Positions 41,441 to 50,421 of a stretch of DNA of 64,000 bases are shown one piece after another. The translations under genes and the position numbers were made by a program. The notes beneath the pieces were generated by a model. That model saw nothing but the letters and a program-made list of their open reading frames with translations, was not told where the DNA came from and did not search any database. Location: positions 1 to 64,000 of the forward strand of contig JANQEL010000147.1 of NCBI GenBank assembly GCA_028278345.1, written 5' to 3'. This DNA comes from Myxococcota bacterium. Its GTDB lineage: Bacteria; Myxococcota_A; UBA9160; UBA4427. Position 1 is the first letter of the stretch. Each line of letters begins with the position of its first letter.

Positions 41441-43624
41441 ATGCGAACGCACACACCAAGCAAATCTGGAGATCGACGCGCAACGTACCGGTGCCCGGTG
41501 CTCTTCCTGGTCGTCCCGCTCCTTGCGCTGACCTGGGCCGGGATGGTCCACGCAGCTTCGGGCGTCACGCCACAGGGGCTTCCCCTCGCATTCGAGCCGG
41601 TGCAAGACGCCGCTCCGGGACAACCCGACTTCATTTCGCGCACCGCAGGTCAACGGGTGTGGCTGAAGCGGGGTGAGGCGGCCTTCCCGATCGGCGATCG
41701 GACGCCGCAGCTCGTGCGAATGCGACTCGTCGGCACCCGAAACGGAAGCGGTGGCGAGGGCCTCGAACGACGAGCGGGCTTCGTCAACGTGTTCCGCGGC
41801 AGCGATCCTTCGGCGTGGCGCACCCACATCCCCACCTACGGCCGCGTCCGCTACGCCGAGGTGCTGGAACACATCGATTGGGAGTTCTACGGCACCCCCG
41901 ATCAGCTCGAGCACGACTTCGTGGTTCGGCCCGGCGGCGATCCGAAGAACATCGCGCTTCGCTTCGAGGGCGCTGAGAGCGTGACGATCGACGCTCGCGG
42001 CGGCGTGCAGGTCGCGACGGCTACGGGCGTGATGCGACTGCGACCGCCCGTCGTCTACCAGGGGGAGCGTGCCGCGCCGAAGTCGATCGACTCGCGCTAC
42101 GCGATCGATGCCGCGGGGAACGTCGGCTTCGAACTCGGCGAATACGACGCTTCGCGCACCCTCGTCATCGACCCGGTGATCGAATACTCGACCTACTACG
42201 GCGGGACGTCCGAAGAAGTCGGTTGGGACATCGCGGTGGACGGGGATGGCAACGCTTACGTGGCGGGGACCACGAACTCCTCGAACATGCCCACGACCAC
42301 CGGCGCCTATGACGAGATGGGGCGCGTCGGCGGCTTCTCCGACCCGGGCGATGGCTTCGTGATGAAGCTGGCCCCCGACGGCAGCTCGCTCGTCTGGGCG
42401 ACCTATCTCTCGGGCCGCGGACTCGATCGCCTCTTCGGCATCGCGATCGACGCAAACAACGACGTCTATGTGGTCGGGGACACCGATTCGACGGACGACC
42501 TCGGCACCGGTGGTGTCGACGAGAGCTATCCCCAGGTATCGGCTGCGCAGGCGGGCTTCGGCGGGGTGGCGGACCTCGTCGTCACCAAGATCGACGCGAG
42601 CGGGGGCTCCCTCGACTTCTCGACCTATCTCGGGGGTAACGACGCGGATCGCGCCAACTCGGAGCAGGGCGTGCCGGGCATCGCCGTCAGCAGTACGGGA
42701 ACCGTCTATCTATCCGTGGTCACCCAATCGACGGACTTCCACACGCTGTACTCCTGTACCGAGACCTCCCCCGGCCCCTACATGGTGCGACTCAACGCAG
42801 CGGGCAGCAGTTTCGACGCTTGCGTGGGCCTCGGCGGCGATGACTTCGTCTTTGCGCGTGACATCGCCCTGGATAGCTCGGGACGCGCGGTGATCGTCGG
42901 CTTCACCGCCGATCCGAATCTCAACACGACCTCGGGCACCTTCAGCACCGCTCCGCTGATGGGCGAAGACGCGTTCATCATACGCATCAACAGCGCGGCG
43001 ACTGCGGTCGATGCCGGAACCTACTTCGGCGGGACCAGCGACGACTTCGCGAACGCCGTGGCGATCGGCGGCGATGGAGGCATCTACATCACCGGGCGTT
43101 CTTCCGGGGGCGGCTATCCCATCACCTCGGGCTCCCCGCCTTCGGGCGATGCGGTGGCGACGAAGATCGATAGCGCCCTGTCGACCGTCACCTGGTCTCT
43201 CGTCGTCGGATACAACGAGGGGCTCGGGATCGCGGTCGACTCCCTGCATCGTGCGACGGTGGTGGGCACCGACAACCAGGACGCGGGCTTCACGTTGCTG
43301 ACCGCCACAGGCACGATCGATCACGAGACCTTCTGGGGCGGCCTGCTCTTCGACACGGCCAACAGCGTGGCCCTCGACATCTACGGCCACGCCTACGTCA
43401 CCGGCGAAACGCGCTCGACTGGTTTCCCGGGCGACACCGTGTTGAATCCGAGCCCCTTCCAGGCGACGCGTTCGGGCAACATCGACGCCTGGGTCGTGAA
43501 GCACCGGCGCAACTTCCCGGTCTTCCTCCCCGGCCTCACCTGGGGCCTCGTGCCGCTGGTGCTCGCGATGGCCTGGTTCGGAACCCGCTCTATGCGAAGA
43601 GGAACTTCGCTCGTTACACGCTGA
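41441..43624 (+). CDS. SBBP beta-propeller repeat surface protein
   Basis: This 727-aa exported protein has a signal peptide (CPVLFLVVPLLALTWAG, cut near residue 38). A DUF7948-type N-terminal domain follows (RTHIPTYGRVRYAEVLEHID, then WEFYGTPDQLEHDFVVRPGG). From about residue 245 it carries at least seven SBBP beta-propeller repeats (YSTYYGGTSEEVGWDIAVDG, DFSTYLGGNDADRANSEQG, GTYFGGTSDDFANAVAIGGD). The C-terminus has one membrane helix (LPGLTWGLVPLVLAMAWFG) followed by arginines, similar to sorting signals though without the PEP motif. Such proteins are secreted or surface-anchored. The last 11 bases overlap the convergent P450 gene. Confidence 0.88.
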   Translation: MRTHTPSKSGDRRATYRCPVLFLVVPLLALTWAGMVHAASGVTPQGLPLAFEPVQDAAPGQPDFISRTAGQRVWLKRGEAAFPIGDRTPQLVRMRLVGTRNGSGGEGLERRAGFVNVFRGSDPSAWRTHIPTYGRVRYAEVLEHIDWEFYGTPDQLEHDFVVRPGGDPKNIALRFEGAESVTIDARGGVQVATATGVMRLRPPVVYQGERAAPKSIDSRYAIDAAGNVGFELGEYDASRTLVIDPVIEYSTYYGGTSEEVGWDIAVDGDGNAYVAGTTNSSNMPTTTGAYDEMGRVGGFSDPGDGFVMKLAPDGSSLVWATYLSGRGLDRLFGIAIDANNDVYVVGDTDSTDDLGTGGVDESYPQVSAAQAGFGGVADLVVTKIDASGGSLDFSTYLGGNDADRANSEQGVPGIAVSSTGTVYLSVVTQSTDFHTLYSCTETSPGPYMVRLNAAGSSFDACVGLGGDDFVFARDIALDSSGRAVIVGFTADPNLNTTSGTFSTAPLMGEDAFIIRINSAATAVDAGTYFGGTSDDFANAVAIGGDGGIYITGRSSGGGYPITSGSPPSGDAVATKIDSALSTVTWSLVVGYNEGLGIAVDSLHRATVVGTDNQDAGFTLLTATGTIDHETFWGGLLFDTANSVALDIYGHAYVTGETRSTGFPGDTVLNPSPFQATRSGNIDAWVVKHRRNFPVFLPGLTWGLVPLVLAMAWFGTRSMRRGTSLVTR

Positions 43625-44804
43625 ACTTCATCGGCATGTGCTTCACGCCGTCGATCAGGTTCGAGCGCAGATAGGAAACCTCGCCCACGAGTTCGATGTC
43701 GTGAAGGCGTTCGAGGATGCCCTCGAACATCACCCGCGTTTCGAGGCGCGCGAGGTGGGTGCCGAGGCAGAAGTGCTCCCCCACCTCGAAGGCGAGGTGG
43801 TGGTTGTTCTTGCGCTCGATGTCGAATACGTCGGGGTTCTCGAAGACGCCTTCGTCGCGATTCGCGCTCGGGTAGTACATCACGAGCGCATCACCCTTCC
43901 GGATCTTCTGGCCCTCGAGCTCGGTGTCCTCGGTTGCGGTGCGGCGCATGTAGATGACGGGAGAGCGGAAGCGCAGCATCTCCTCGATCGCGCCGGGCAG
44001 GAGCTCCGGCCGGGCGCGCAGCTTCGCGAGCGCCTCCGGGTGATCGAGCAGCAGCAACATCCCCTGGGAGATCAGGTTGCGCGTGGTCTCGTTGCCCGCG
44101 ATCGCCAGCAGCAGGAAGAAGAAGTCGAACTCCATCGTGTTGAGCCTTCGCCCGCCGACTTCACCGTGGAGGATGGCGCTCGTGAGGTCATTCTGCGGGT
44201 TGGCGAGGCGGTCTTCGGCGAGTCGGTTCGCAAACAGGAACATCTCCTCGGCGGCCTCGCGCGCCTGATCGAACTCGACGACGTACTCGTCGTCCTGGTT
44301 GCCGATCATCCTGTTGCTCCAGTCGAAGATGTCGTGGCAGGCCGACTGGGGCACGCCGAGCAACTCGGCAATCACGCGCAAGGGAAGCTCCGCGGCGACA
44401 TCCACGACGAAGTCGCACTCGCCGCGCGCCACCACCTTGTCGAGGATCTCCTTTACGATCTCGCGGTGGTGCGGTTCCTGCGCGGCGATCTCGCGCGGGG
44501 TGAAGCCGCTCGATACCAGGGCGCGGTTCTGCCGGTGCTCGGGCGGATCCATCGTGATCATCGAAACGAAGTCGCCCTCGCGATCCTCGATGCTCGTCCC
44601 GCCCACGGCAGAGCTGAAGAGCATCGGCTGGCGCGAGATCGTGCGAATGGTCTCGTAGCGGCTGATGATCCAGAAGCCGCGGCCGCCGTCGTAGGTTCCC
44701 TCGTTCCAGTAGACGGGGGCTTCGCGTCGCAGCTCGCGAAAGGCGTCGTGGGGAAAGCCGTGTTCGAAGGTGTCGGGATGGCTGATGTCGGGAATCTCGA
44801 TCAA
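43614..44804 (-). CDS. Cytochrome P450
   Basis: This 396-aa P450 has the haem loop FEVGEHFCLGTH, with the thiolate Cys346. The I-helix segment is AIAGNETTRN (residues 235-243), A-G-x-E-T-T like many bacterial P450s of steroid or terpene metabolism. The K-helix is EEMLRFRSP (E275/R278), and YPSANRDEGVFENPDVFD follows. Length is normal for soluble bacterial P450s. Start is a TTG with GGAG upstream. No ferredoxin or reductase gene is next to it, so redox partners must come from elsewhere. Divergent gene is the M20 peptidase. A sterol or terpenoid substrate would suit the neighbourhood. Confidence 0.93.
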   Translation of the reverse strand: MIEIPDISHPDTFEHGFPHDAFRELRREAPVYWNEGTYDGGRGFWIISRYETIRTISRQPMLFSSAVGGTSIEDREGDFVSMITMDPPEHRQNRALVSSGFTPREIAAQEPHHREIVKEILDKVVARGECDFVVDVAAELPLRVIAELLGVPQSACHDIFDWSNRMIGNQDDEYVVEFDQAREAAEEMFLFANRLAEDRLANPQNDLTSAILHGEVGGRRLNTMEFDFFFLLLAIAGNETTRNLISQGMLLLLDHPEALAKLRARPELLPGAIEEMLRFRSPVIYMRRTATEDTELEGQKIRKGDALVMYYPSANRDEGVFENPDVFDIERKNNHHLAFEVGEHFCLGTHLARLETRVMFEGILERLHDIELVGEVSYLRSNLIDGVKHMPMKFSV

Positions 44805-44933
44805 GTCCTGGCTCCAGTGTCAGACGGCGCGGTGTTCGACGAGCGCGAAAGTAGCTCCGTGTTCTTGCGCTAGCCTCGCCGACCGCTTCGCCCGGAACGA
44901 ACGCGAGCTTCCCGAAACCACCTGGAGGTACCG

Positions 44934-46355
44934 ATGGCGCCGTCCCCCGCCCTTCGATCGACCGTGGCCCTACTCGCGACGACCTTCGCCGTCGCCGGCA
45001 CGAGCGCCGCCGACTCGGCCTCGCCCTTCGTGCAGCGACTCGCGGATTCGGTGCGAATCCAGACGATCAGCCACCAGGATCCCGCGCAATTCGACCGCGA
45101 GCCCTTCGAGGAGTTCCTTTCGTTCCTGCGAAAGAACTACCCCGCGACATTCCGAACGCTCTCGATCGAGCACGTCAACGAATTCAGCCTGCTGATGATC
45201 TGGCGGGGCCGCGACGAAGCACTCGAACCCGTGCTCTTCGAAGGCCACTACGACGTCGTGCCGATCGAACCGGGCACCGAGCAGGATTGGACCTTCCCGC
45301 CCTTCAGCGGCGCATTGGCGAACGGTTACCTCTGGGGCCGCGGCTCGGTCGACGACAAGGGCGCAGTGATCGGCCTGTTCGAAACCATCGAGACCCTCAT
45401 CGGCGAGGGCTTCGCACCGGCCCGTACCCTCTACTTCTCGATCGGCCACGACGAAGAGATCGGCGGACACGAGGGCTCGGGCCGCATCGCGCAGCTGCTC
45501 GAAGAACGCGGCGTGCGCCTCGCGTACATGATCGGCGAGGGCGGCGGCATGATGGTGGGACATCCCCTGCTCCCCGACCGCTTGCTCGCCATGATCGCCC
45601 TCGCGGAGAAGACGTTCGTGACCCTCACCCTCACCGCACGCGGCGAGGGCGGTCACTCCTCGATTCCACCGGACGACAACTCCCTGGTGAAGCTCGCGAA
45701 GGCGGTGGCCGAGGTGCACGACCATCCCTTCTCTCCGCAGATCGTCCATCCCGTCGACGCGATGTTCAGCACCATCGGCCAGGAGGTCGACGGATTCACG
45801 GGCTGGCTGCTGCGGAATCAGGGGTTGAGCGCGGGCATGCTCGCGCGGCAGATGGCACAGGATCGCATGGGTGCCCCCTTCGTTCGCACGACGACCGCCG
45901 TCACGATCTTCGAAGCCGGCATCAAGGAGAACGTCGTGCCGCAGACGGCGGAAGCCAAGATCAACTTCCGGCTGCTCCCCGGAACGACGATGGAGGAAGT
46001 CGTCGAGCGGGTGCGCGAGATCGTGGACAACCCCGAAATCGACATCCACGCCGAGCAGTGGGGCGACAATCCGCCGGTCGCACGCATGGACGGCGAGGGC
46101 TACCGCCGAATCTCCGAAGCCGTCGAAGCCGCGATTCCCGATGCCCTCGTCGTACCCGGGATCATCGTCGGCACCACCGACACCCGGCACTTCGCGGGCC
46201 TGACCCGCGACCTCTACCGCTTCCATCCCACGTTCTGGTTGCAGATGGACGACGGGGTCGGCGTGCACGGCACCGACGAGAAGATCCTGATCGAGGGCCT
46301 CGAACGCGTCCCCGCGCTCTACCGCGAACTCATGACGCGAGTCGCCGCGCGCTGA
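44934..46355 (+). CDS. Secreted M20/PM20D1-like metallopeptidase
   Basis: This 473-aa exported protein has a signal peptide (TVALLATTFAVAGTSA, cut near residue 25). It has the M20 metal site: His105 in FEGHYDVVP, bridging Asp140 in RGSVDDKG, Glu174/175 in GHDEEIGGHEG, and His near the C-terminus in VGVHGTDEKI. The lid domain contains ARGEGGHSSIPPDDN. It resembles PM20D1/carboxypeptidase S-type N-acyl amino acid amidases. The ATG has GGAGG upstream. The gene is alone on its strand, divergent from the P450 and convergent with enoyl-CoA hydratase (22 bases). Confidence 0.9.
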   Translation: MAPSPALRSTVALLATTFAVAGTSAADSASPFVQRLADSVRIQTISHQDPAQFDREPFEEFLSFLRKNYPATFRTLSIEHVNEFSLLMIWRGRDEALEPVLFEGHYDVVPIEPGTEQDWTFPPFSGALANGYLWGRGSVDDKGAVIGLFETIETLIGEGFAPARTLYFSIGHDEEIGGHEGSGRIAQLLEERGVRLAYMIGEGGGMMVGHPLLPDRLLAMIALAEKTFVTLTLTARGEGGHSSIPPDDNSLVKLAKAVAEVHDHPFSPQIVHPVDAMFSTIGQEVDGFTGWLLRNQGLSAGMLARQMAQDRMGAPFVRTTTAVTIFEAGIKENVVPQTAEAKINFRLLPGTTMEEVVERVREIVDNPEIDIHAEQWGDNPPVARMDGEGYRRISEAVEAAIPDALVVPGIIVGTTDTRHFAGLTRDLYRFHPTFWLQMDDGVGVHGTDEKILIEGLERVPALYRELMTRVAAR

Positions 46356-46376
46356 CTGCGCTCGAAGGGCGCCGAC

Positions 46377-47171
46377 CTACTTCCGGAACTGCTTGAAGTC
46401 GGGCTTGCGCTTCTGCATGAAGGCGGTGACGGCCTCGATGTTCTCGGGTGAACCCGCGAGCTTCATCATGAGTTCGTCTTCGATCTGGCGCGCCGCTTCG
46501 ATCGCCCCCTTGTGGGTGGCCTGAAGCGTCTGCTTGATGGCGCGCAAGGACGAGACGGGCCACTGGGCGATCTCGCGCGCCTTCTCCATCGTGGCCGCCA
46601 GCACCTCGTCGTCGGGCAGCGCGCGTGCGCACAGGCCGAGATCGAGGGCACGCGCGGCGTCGATCCACTCGGCGGTGAACATCAACTCGTTGGCGCGCTG
46701 TCGACCCACCACGGTCTGCAGCGTATAGCTGCTCGCGATCTCGGGAACGAGCCCGAGGTTCGCGAACGGAAGCCGCATGCGAAGACTCTCGCCGACGTAG
46801 ACGATGTCCGACGCCACCGCGATCGTGCAGCCGCCCCCGACGGCCACACCCTGCACACTCGCGAGCAGCGGCTTGTCGAACTCGAAGATCGCATCGACCG
46901 CCGCGAAGAAGCCGCTCTTCTTGCCGTCCTTGCGCGGGGGTGGCGGGTCGCCGCCAAAGGATCCGAGATCGACACCCGAAGAGAAGTTGCCGCCGGCCCC
47001 GGTGAGCACGACGACCGCTACACGCGGATCCTCGCGTGCTTCGTTCAGGCAATCCGCGAATGCATCCCACTGGGGTTCGTGGAAGGCGTTCTTCTTGTCG
47101 GGCCGGTTCAGGGTGGCGAGCAGCACTCCCTCTTCGTCGAGTTCACGCAGGACGAATTCGGATTCGGGCAT
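46377..47171 (-). CDS. Enoyl-CoA hydratase/isomerase (crotonase family)
   Basis: This 264-aa crotonase-fold protein starts LLATLNRPDKKNAFH and has the oxyanion loops GAGGNFSSGVDLGSFGG and VQGVAVGGGCTIAVASDIVY. The second catalytic acid is in GLVPEIASSYTL (Glu in PEIAS, replacing the usual PE/PD). The C-terminus is helical (RQIEDELMMKLAGSPENIEA). It probably hydrates or isomerises an enoyl-CoA intermediate. The ATG has CAGGAG upstream. It is divergent from the first selenoprotein gene, with 95 bases between the two starts. Confidence 0.92.
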   Translation of the reverse strand: MPESEFVLRELDEEGVLLATLNRPDKKNAFHEPQWDAFADCLNEAREDPRVAVVVLTGAGGNFSSGVDLGSFGGDPPPPRKDGKKSGFFAAVDAIFEFDKPLLASVQGVAVGGGCTIAVASDIVYVGESLRMRLPFANLGLVPEIASSYTLQTVVGRQRANELMFTAEWIDAARALDLGLCARALPDDEVLAATMEKAREIAQWPVSSLRAIKQTLQATHKGAIEAARQIEDELMMKLAGSPENIEAVTAFMQKRKPDFKQFRK

Positions 47172-47266
47172 CGGGGACTCCTGTTTCAGGGCGCGCGAGC
47201 GTAGCAGCCCGCACGTTGTCTCTGGGCTAGCTTCGCGGCTTCGAGATGCGCCCGGGGAGGTTCGAG

Positions 47267-48457
47267 ATGCCCAGCTTCGACTACGCCGAGAGCCCCGATC
47301 CGATTCGCGAGGATCTCGCCTTCGCCCATCGCCGCGCCTGGCATCGCATCGCGGGTGCAGGCACCTGGCTCACCGGAGCACAGCGCGTCGCCGTCGCGGA
47401 GGAAACCCGACTCGCACGCGAATGCGAGCTTTGCCGCGAGCGCAAGCAGGCGCTCTCGCCCTTCGCCGTGGAAGGCGAGCACGATCACGCGGGCGTGCTC
47501 TCCGCACCCATGGTCGATCAGATCCACCGCATCACGACCGACGCGGCTCGCCTGTCGCAGAAGTGGTTCGAATCCCTCCTCGCAGACGGCCTCTCCGTCG
47601 AAGAGTACGTCGAGGCCCTGGGCGTCGCGGTCTGCACGATCAGCGTCGACGGCTTCCATCGCGCCATGGGGCTCCCCCTGGAACCCCTGCCCCAACCCAT
47701 CGCCGGCGAGCCGACGCGCGATCGCCCGGACGACCTCGTCGAAGGTGAAGCCTGGGTTCCCCTTCGCGCGCCGAAGGCCATCGCCAGCGAACTGGGTCTT
47801 CCGGGCGGTCAAGCGCCCTACGTCGTGCGGGCGCTCTCACTCGTCCCCGCCGAGGTGCACGCGTGGAGCGATCTCAGCGAGTTCCAATACCTCAGCCGCA
47901 AGGACATGATGCGCTTCGAAAAGGTGCGCGCGATCGATCGCTCGCAGATCGAGTTGGTGGCCGGCCGGGTGAGCGCCCTCAACCAGTGCTTCTACTGAAC
48001 GACCTCCCACGCGGTGATGCTCCGTGCGAGCATCGAGTACTCGGGCAGTGACGCGGAACTCGGCGGCATAGCGGAAGGCGCAAAGGCGGGCGACATGGGC
48101 ATTCCCCACGGCGAGCGACTCACGGCCTTCGCCGACGCCGCAGTGGCAGGCGACCCCGCCGCCCTCGCGACGGCGCGCGACGCCTTGCGCGAAGCCGCAG
48201 GCTCCAAAGCCGTGGTCGATACCGCCGGCGTGATCGGAAACTTCCAGCGCATGGTGCGCATCGCAGACGGCACGGGCATCCCCCTCGACGGCGTGGTGGA
48301 CACGATGTCCTCCGACTTCCGCGAGGATCTCGGCCTCGATTCCTTCGAGAGCCGAAGACTCGGCGAGAAGGGAGCCCTCGCCCGGGCCCTCGCCCCCGTC
48401 GCACGAGGTGCTGTGAAGCTCGGCCTGCGCCTCGCGGGCAAACGCTCACGCCGCTGA
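47267..48457 (+). CDS. AhpD/CMD-like selenoprotein (CxxU), UGA read as selenocysteine
   Basis: Residues 1-243 and the 152 residues after the UGA (47996-47998) lie in one frame and together form a 396-aa AhpD/carboxymuconolactone-decarboxylase-like protein. The motif is C241-F-Y-U244 followed by T-T-S-H248; Glu229 is 12 residues before C241. This equals the Glu118/Cys130/Cys133/His137 spacing of AhpD, with Sec replacing the nucleophilic Cys. A 7-bp hairpin 18 nt after the UGA has the place and form of a bacterial SECIS. The protein would reduce peroxides or disulfides, or act as a carboxylyase-like redox enzyme. Start is the ATG at 47267 with GGGGAGG upstream. A paralogue with the same arrangement lies at 49255-50361. 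An SDR follows. Confidence 0.88.
48016..48034 (+). promoter_or_regulatory. Bacterial SECIS hairpin for the first AhpD-like selenoprotein
   Basis: GATGCTC and GAGCATC form a perfect 7-bp stem around loop CGTGC. The loop starts 25 nt after the UGA and its second base is G, both features of bacterial SECIS elements bound by SelB. The paralogue's hairpin has the same loop and distance with a compensated base pair. Confidence 0.8.
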
Positions 48458-48487
48458 TCGCGGCCATCGTCCAGGAGACCCATCCCG

Positions 48488-49258
48488 TTGGATCGTTTCA
48501 GCGTCGAAGGCAAGCACATCGTCATCACCGGTGCGTCGTCGGGCTTCGGTCATCACTTCGCGGGCGTGCTTGCGCGCGCAGGCGCGAAGGTGACCCTCGG
48601 CGCACGACGCATGGAGAAGATCAAGGCGCGCGTCGAAGAACTCACCGCCGAGGGTCACGCGGCGGCGGGCGCGCAACTCGACGTCACGGATCGCGCGAGC
48701 ATGGAAGCCTTCTTCGCCAGCGCCGAAGAGGGCTTCGGCCCGATCGACGTGCTGATCAACAACGCCGGCATCGAAGCCGGCCCCAAGACCTACACGATGA
48801 TCGACGAGGACGATTGGGACGCCGTCATCGACACCAACCTCAAGAGCGCCTGGCTCATGAGCAAGCTCTACACCGAGCGCGTCATCGCGAACAAGCAGAG
48901 CCAGGGCAACATCATCATGATCTCTTCGATCACCGACAAGCGAACCATCAAGGGACAGTTCCCGTACGCGGTTTCGAAGGGCGGCGTCACCCGGATGACC
49001 GAGGTGCTGGCCCTCGAAGCGCCGCGCTACGGCATTCGCGTCAATGCATTGGCACCGGGCTACATCCTCACCGACGTGAGCCGGGTGCTGCTCGAGAGCG
49101 ATGGCGCTGGCAACTTCGAGAAGGGCATCCCCCTGCGCCGCTTCGGCCAGTTCGACGACCTCGACGGGCCGCTACTGCTCCTCGCCTCCGACGCCTCGCG
49201 TTGGATGAACGGTTCGGTGCTCGTCGTCGATGGTGGGCACGCCTGCGCTTCTCTCTAG
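48488..49258 (+). CDS. Short-chain dehydrogenase/reductase (SDR)
   Basis: This 256-aa SDR has TGASSGFGHHFAGVLARAGA for the cofactor loop (residues about 14-33), VLINNAGIEAG, a catalytic Ser in IIMISSITD, and YAVSKGGVTRM with the Tyr-Lys pair. RRMEK after the second strand (basic) would favour NADP(H). It starts with TTG preceded by AGGAGA, 30 bases after the selenoprotein gene on the same strand, so the two probably share a transcript. The end overlaps the convergent second selenoprotein gene by CTAG. It may supply or use reducing power on the same substrate; unproven. Confidence 0.93.
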   Translation: MDRFSVEGKHIVITGASSGFGHHFAGVLARAGAKVTLGARRMEKIKARVEELTAEGHAAAGAQLDVTDRASMEAFFASAEEGFGPIDVLINNAGIEAGPKTYTMIDEDDWDAVIDTNLKSAWLMSKLYTERVIANKQSQGNIIMISSITDKRTIKGQFPYAVSKGGVTRMTEVLALEAPRYGIRVNALAPGYILTDVSRVLLESDGAGNFEKGIPLRRFGQFDDLDGPLLLLASDASRWMNGSVLVVDGGHACASL

Positions 49259-50361
49259 GACTCGACGCCGAGGAATCGCTCTGGTGCCTTGGCGGAATCG
49301 CCTCGCTCGATATCGGTGTTGGCGGCGCCGCCGAACTCGTTGAGCCCGAGTTGCTCTCGGAAGTCCGCCGAGCCGTGGAGGGTTCCCTCGTCGAGGGGGA
49401 TGCCGCTGAAGTCGGCGTTGCGCACGAGGCCGTTGAAGATGCCCGCGATGCCGCAGGCCTCGACGAAGCCCGCCCCGCCCACGGCCGCGCGAAGCGCTTC
49501 GCGCGCGGCTGCGAGGTCGTCACTACCGCGGGTGACGGCTTCACCGAAACGCACGAGCTCCTCACCGTGTTCGATCGTGGAAGCGCCCTCGCCCCCCACC
49601 GTGGCTTCGAGGCTGTACTCCTGCCCGATCGCGTCGCTGCTCGCACGGAGCAGCCCCACATGGGAGGTCGTTCAGTAGAAGCACTCGTTCACGGCGCTCA
49701 CCCGCGCCGCCAGCAGCTCGGCCTGCGGGCGGTTGAGCGGGCCGTTCCACTCCATGTCGTAGAAGCCACCACCGGGGCTGCTGTACATCGACATCACGTT
49801 CGCAACGAAGAGCTGGTTGGCGGAAGGCACGAGCGATAGCGCACGGGCCACATTGGGGCCGGCGAAGGGGTCCATCATCCGCACGTAGGCACCCGCCTGT
49901 GCGGCCTCTTCGAGCACCTCCCCCGTCGGCTCCCCTTCCACGGGAGTCGGCAGCGGTTCGTGTTCGCGCCCGAGAGCTTCGTTGAACGCGTCGATCGCGG
50001 TGACGGTCACGACGATCGAGCCGAGTTCCACGTAGGCGGCTTCACCGAGGGCTTCGATCTTCTTCGCGGCCCACTCGGCATTGATCTTGTGGGCATCCGC
50101 AGCGATGGTGCGGGCGGCGTCGACCGCTTCGTCCGAGATTCGACCCTCGGCGTCGGGAAGCCCGTCGCGCAGCCAGGCGGGGTCGCCGCGCTTCGCGCGA
50201 GTGGCGCGCGCCTGGCGTGCTATCTCCACGCGCTCAGCAGCTGTCAGTTGCGAACCCGCGGCCCCGATCGCCTGCCAGGCCATGCGGTGGGTCTGCACGA
50301 TCTCGTCGCGTACCGCGAAGCCGTCGCCCTGGTAGTCGAAGGTCGCGTTGCTCGATGCCAT
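49255..50361 (-). CDS. Second AhpD/CMD-like selenoprotein (CxxU), UGA read as selenocysteine
   Basis: Reading through the UGA (49672-49674) gives a 368-aa protein homologous over its whole length to 47267-48457. The motif is C227-F-Y-U230-T-T-S-H234 with Glu215 twelve residues before the Cys, again the full AhpD set. Downstream, GIPLDEGTLHGSADFREQLG matches the SDFRED part of the first copy, which shows the reading frame beyond the UGA is under coding selection. Start is the ATG at 50361 (GGGAGGAA upstream). A covarying SECIS hairpin follows the UGA. The N-terminal region (RMAWQAIGAAGSQLTAAERV) is paralogous too, but the sequences differ enough to exclude a recent duplication. Confidence 0.88.
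49636..49654 (-). promoter_or_regulatory. Bacterial SECIS hairpin for the second AhpD-like selenoprotein
   Basis: On the minus strand GCTGCTC and GAGCAGC form a perfect 7-bp stem around loop CGTGC. The loop starts 25 nt after the UGA, exactly as in the paralogue. Second stem pair is C-G here and A-T there, a compensatory change that keeps the stem. Confidence 0.8.
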
Positions 50362-50421
50362 CTGTTTCCTCCCGGCGCGTGCTTGCGAACGTAGCAACCC
50401 CCGCCCTTCGACCTCGACGGA

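Noticed and set aside
47996-47998. The TGA in the first AhpD-like gene as a true stop that makes a pseudogene or two separate genes.
   Set aside because: The same TGA at the same catalytic position occurs in an independent paralogue, the downstream parts are conserved between copies, and a covarying hairpin follows each. Decay or error would not give this.
48014-48457. A separate small gene starting at the GTG/ATG just after the first UGA.
   Set aside because: No ribosome site precedes it and its first residues contain the AhpD His motif that only makes sense joined to the upstream Cys and Sec.
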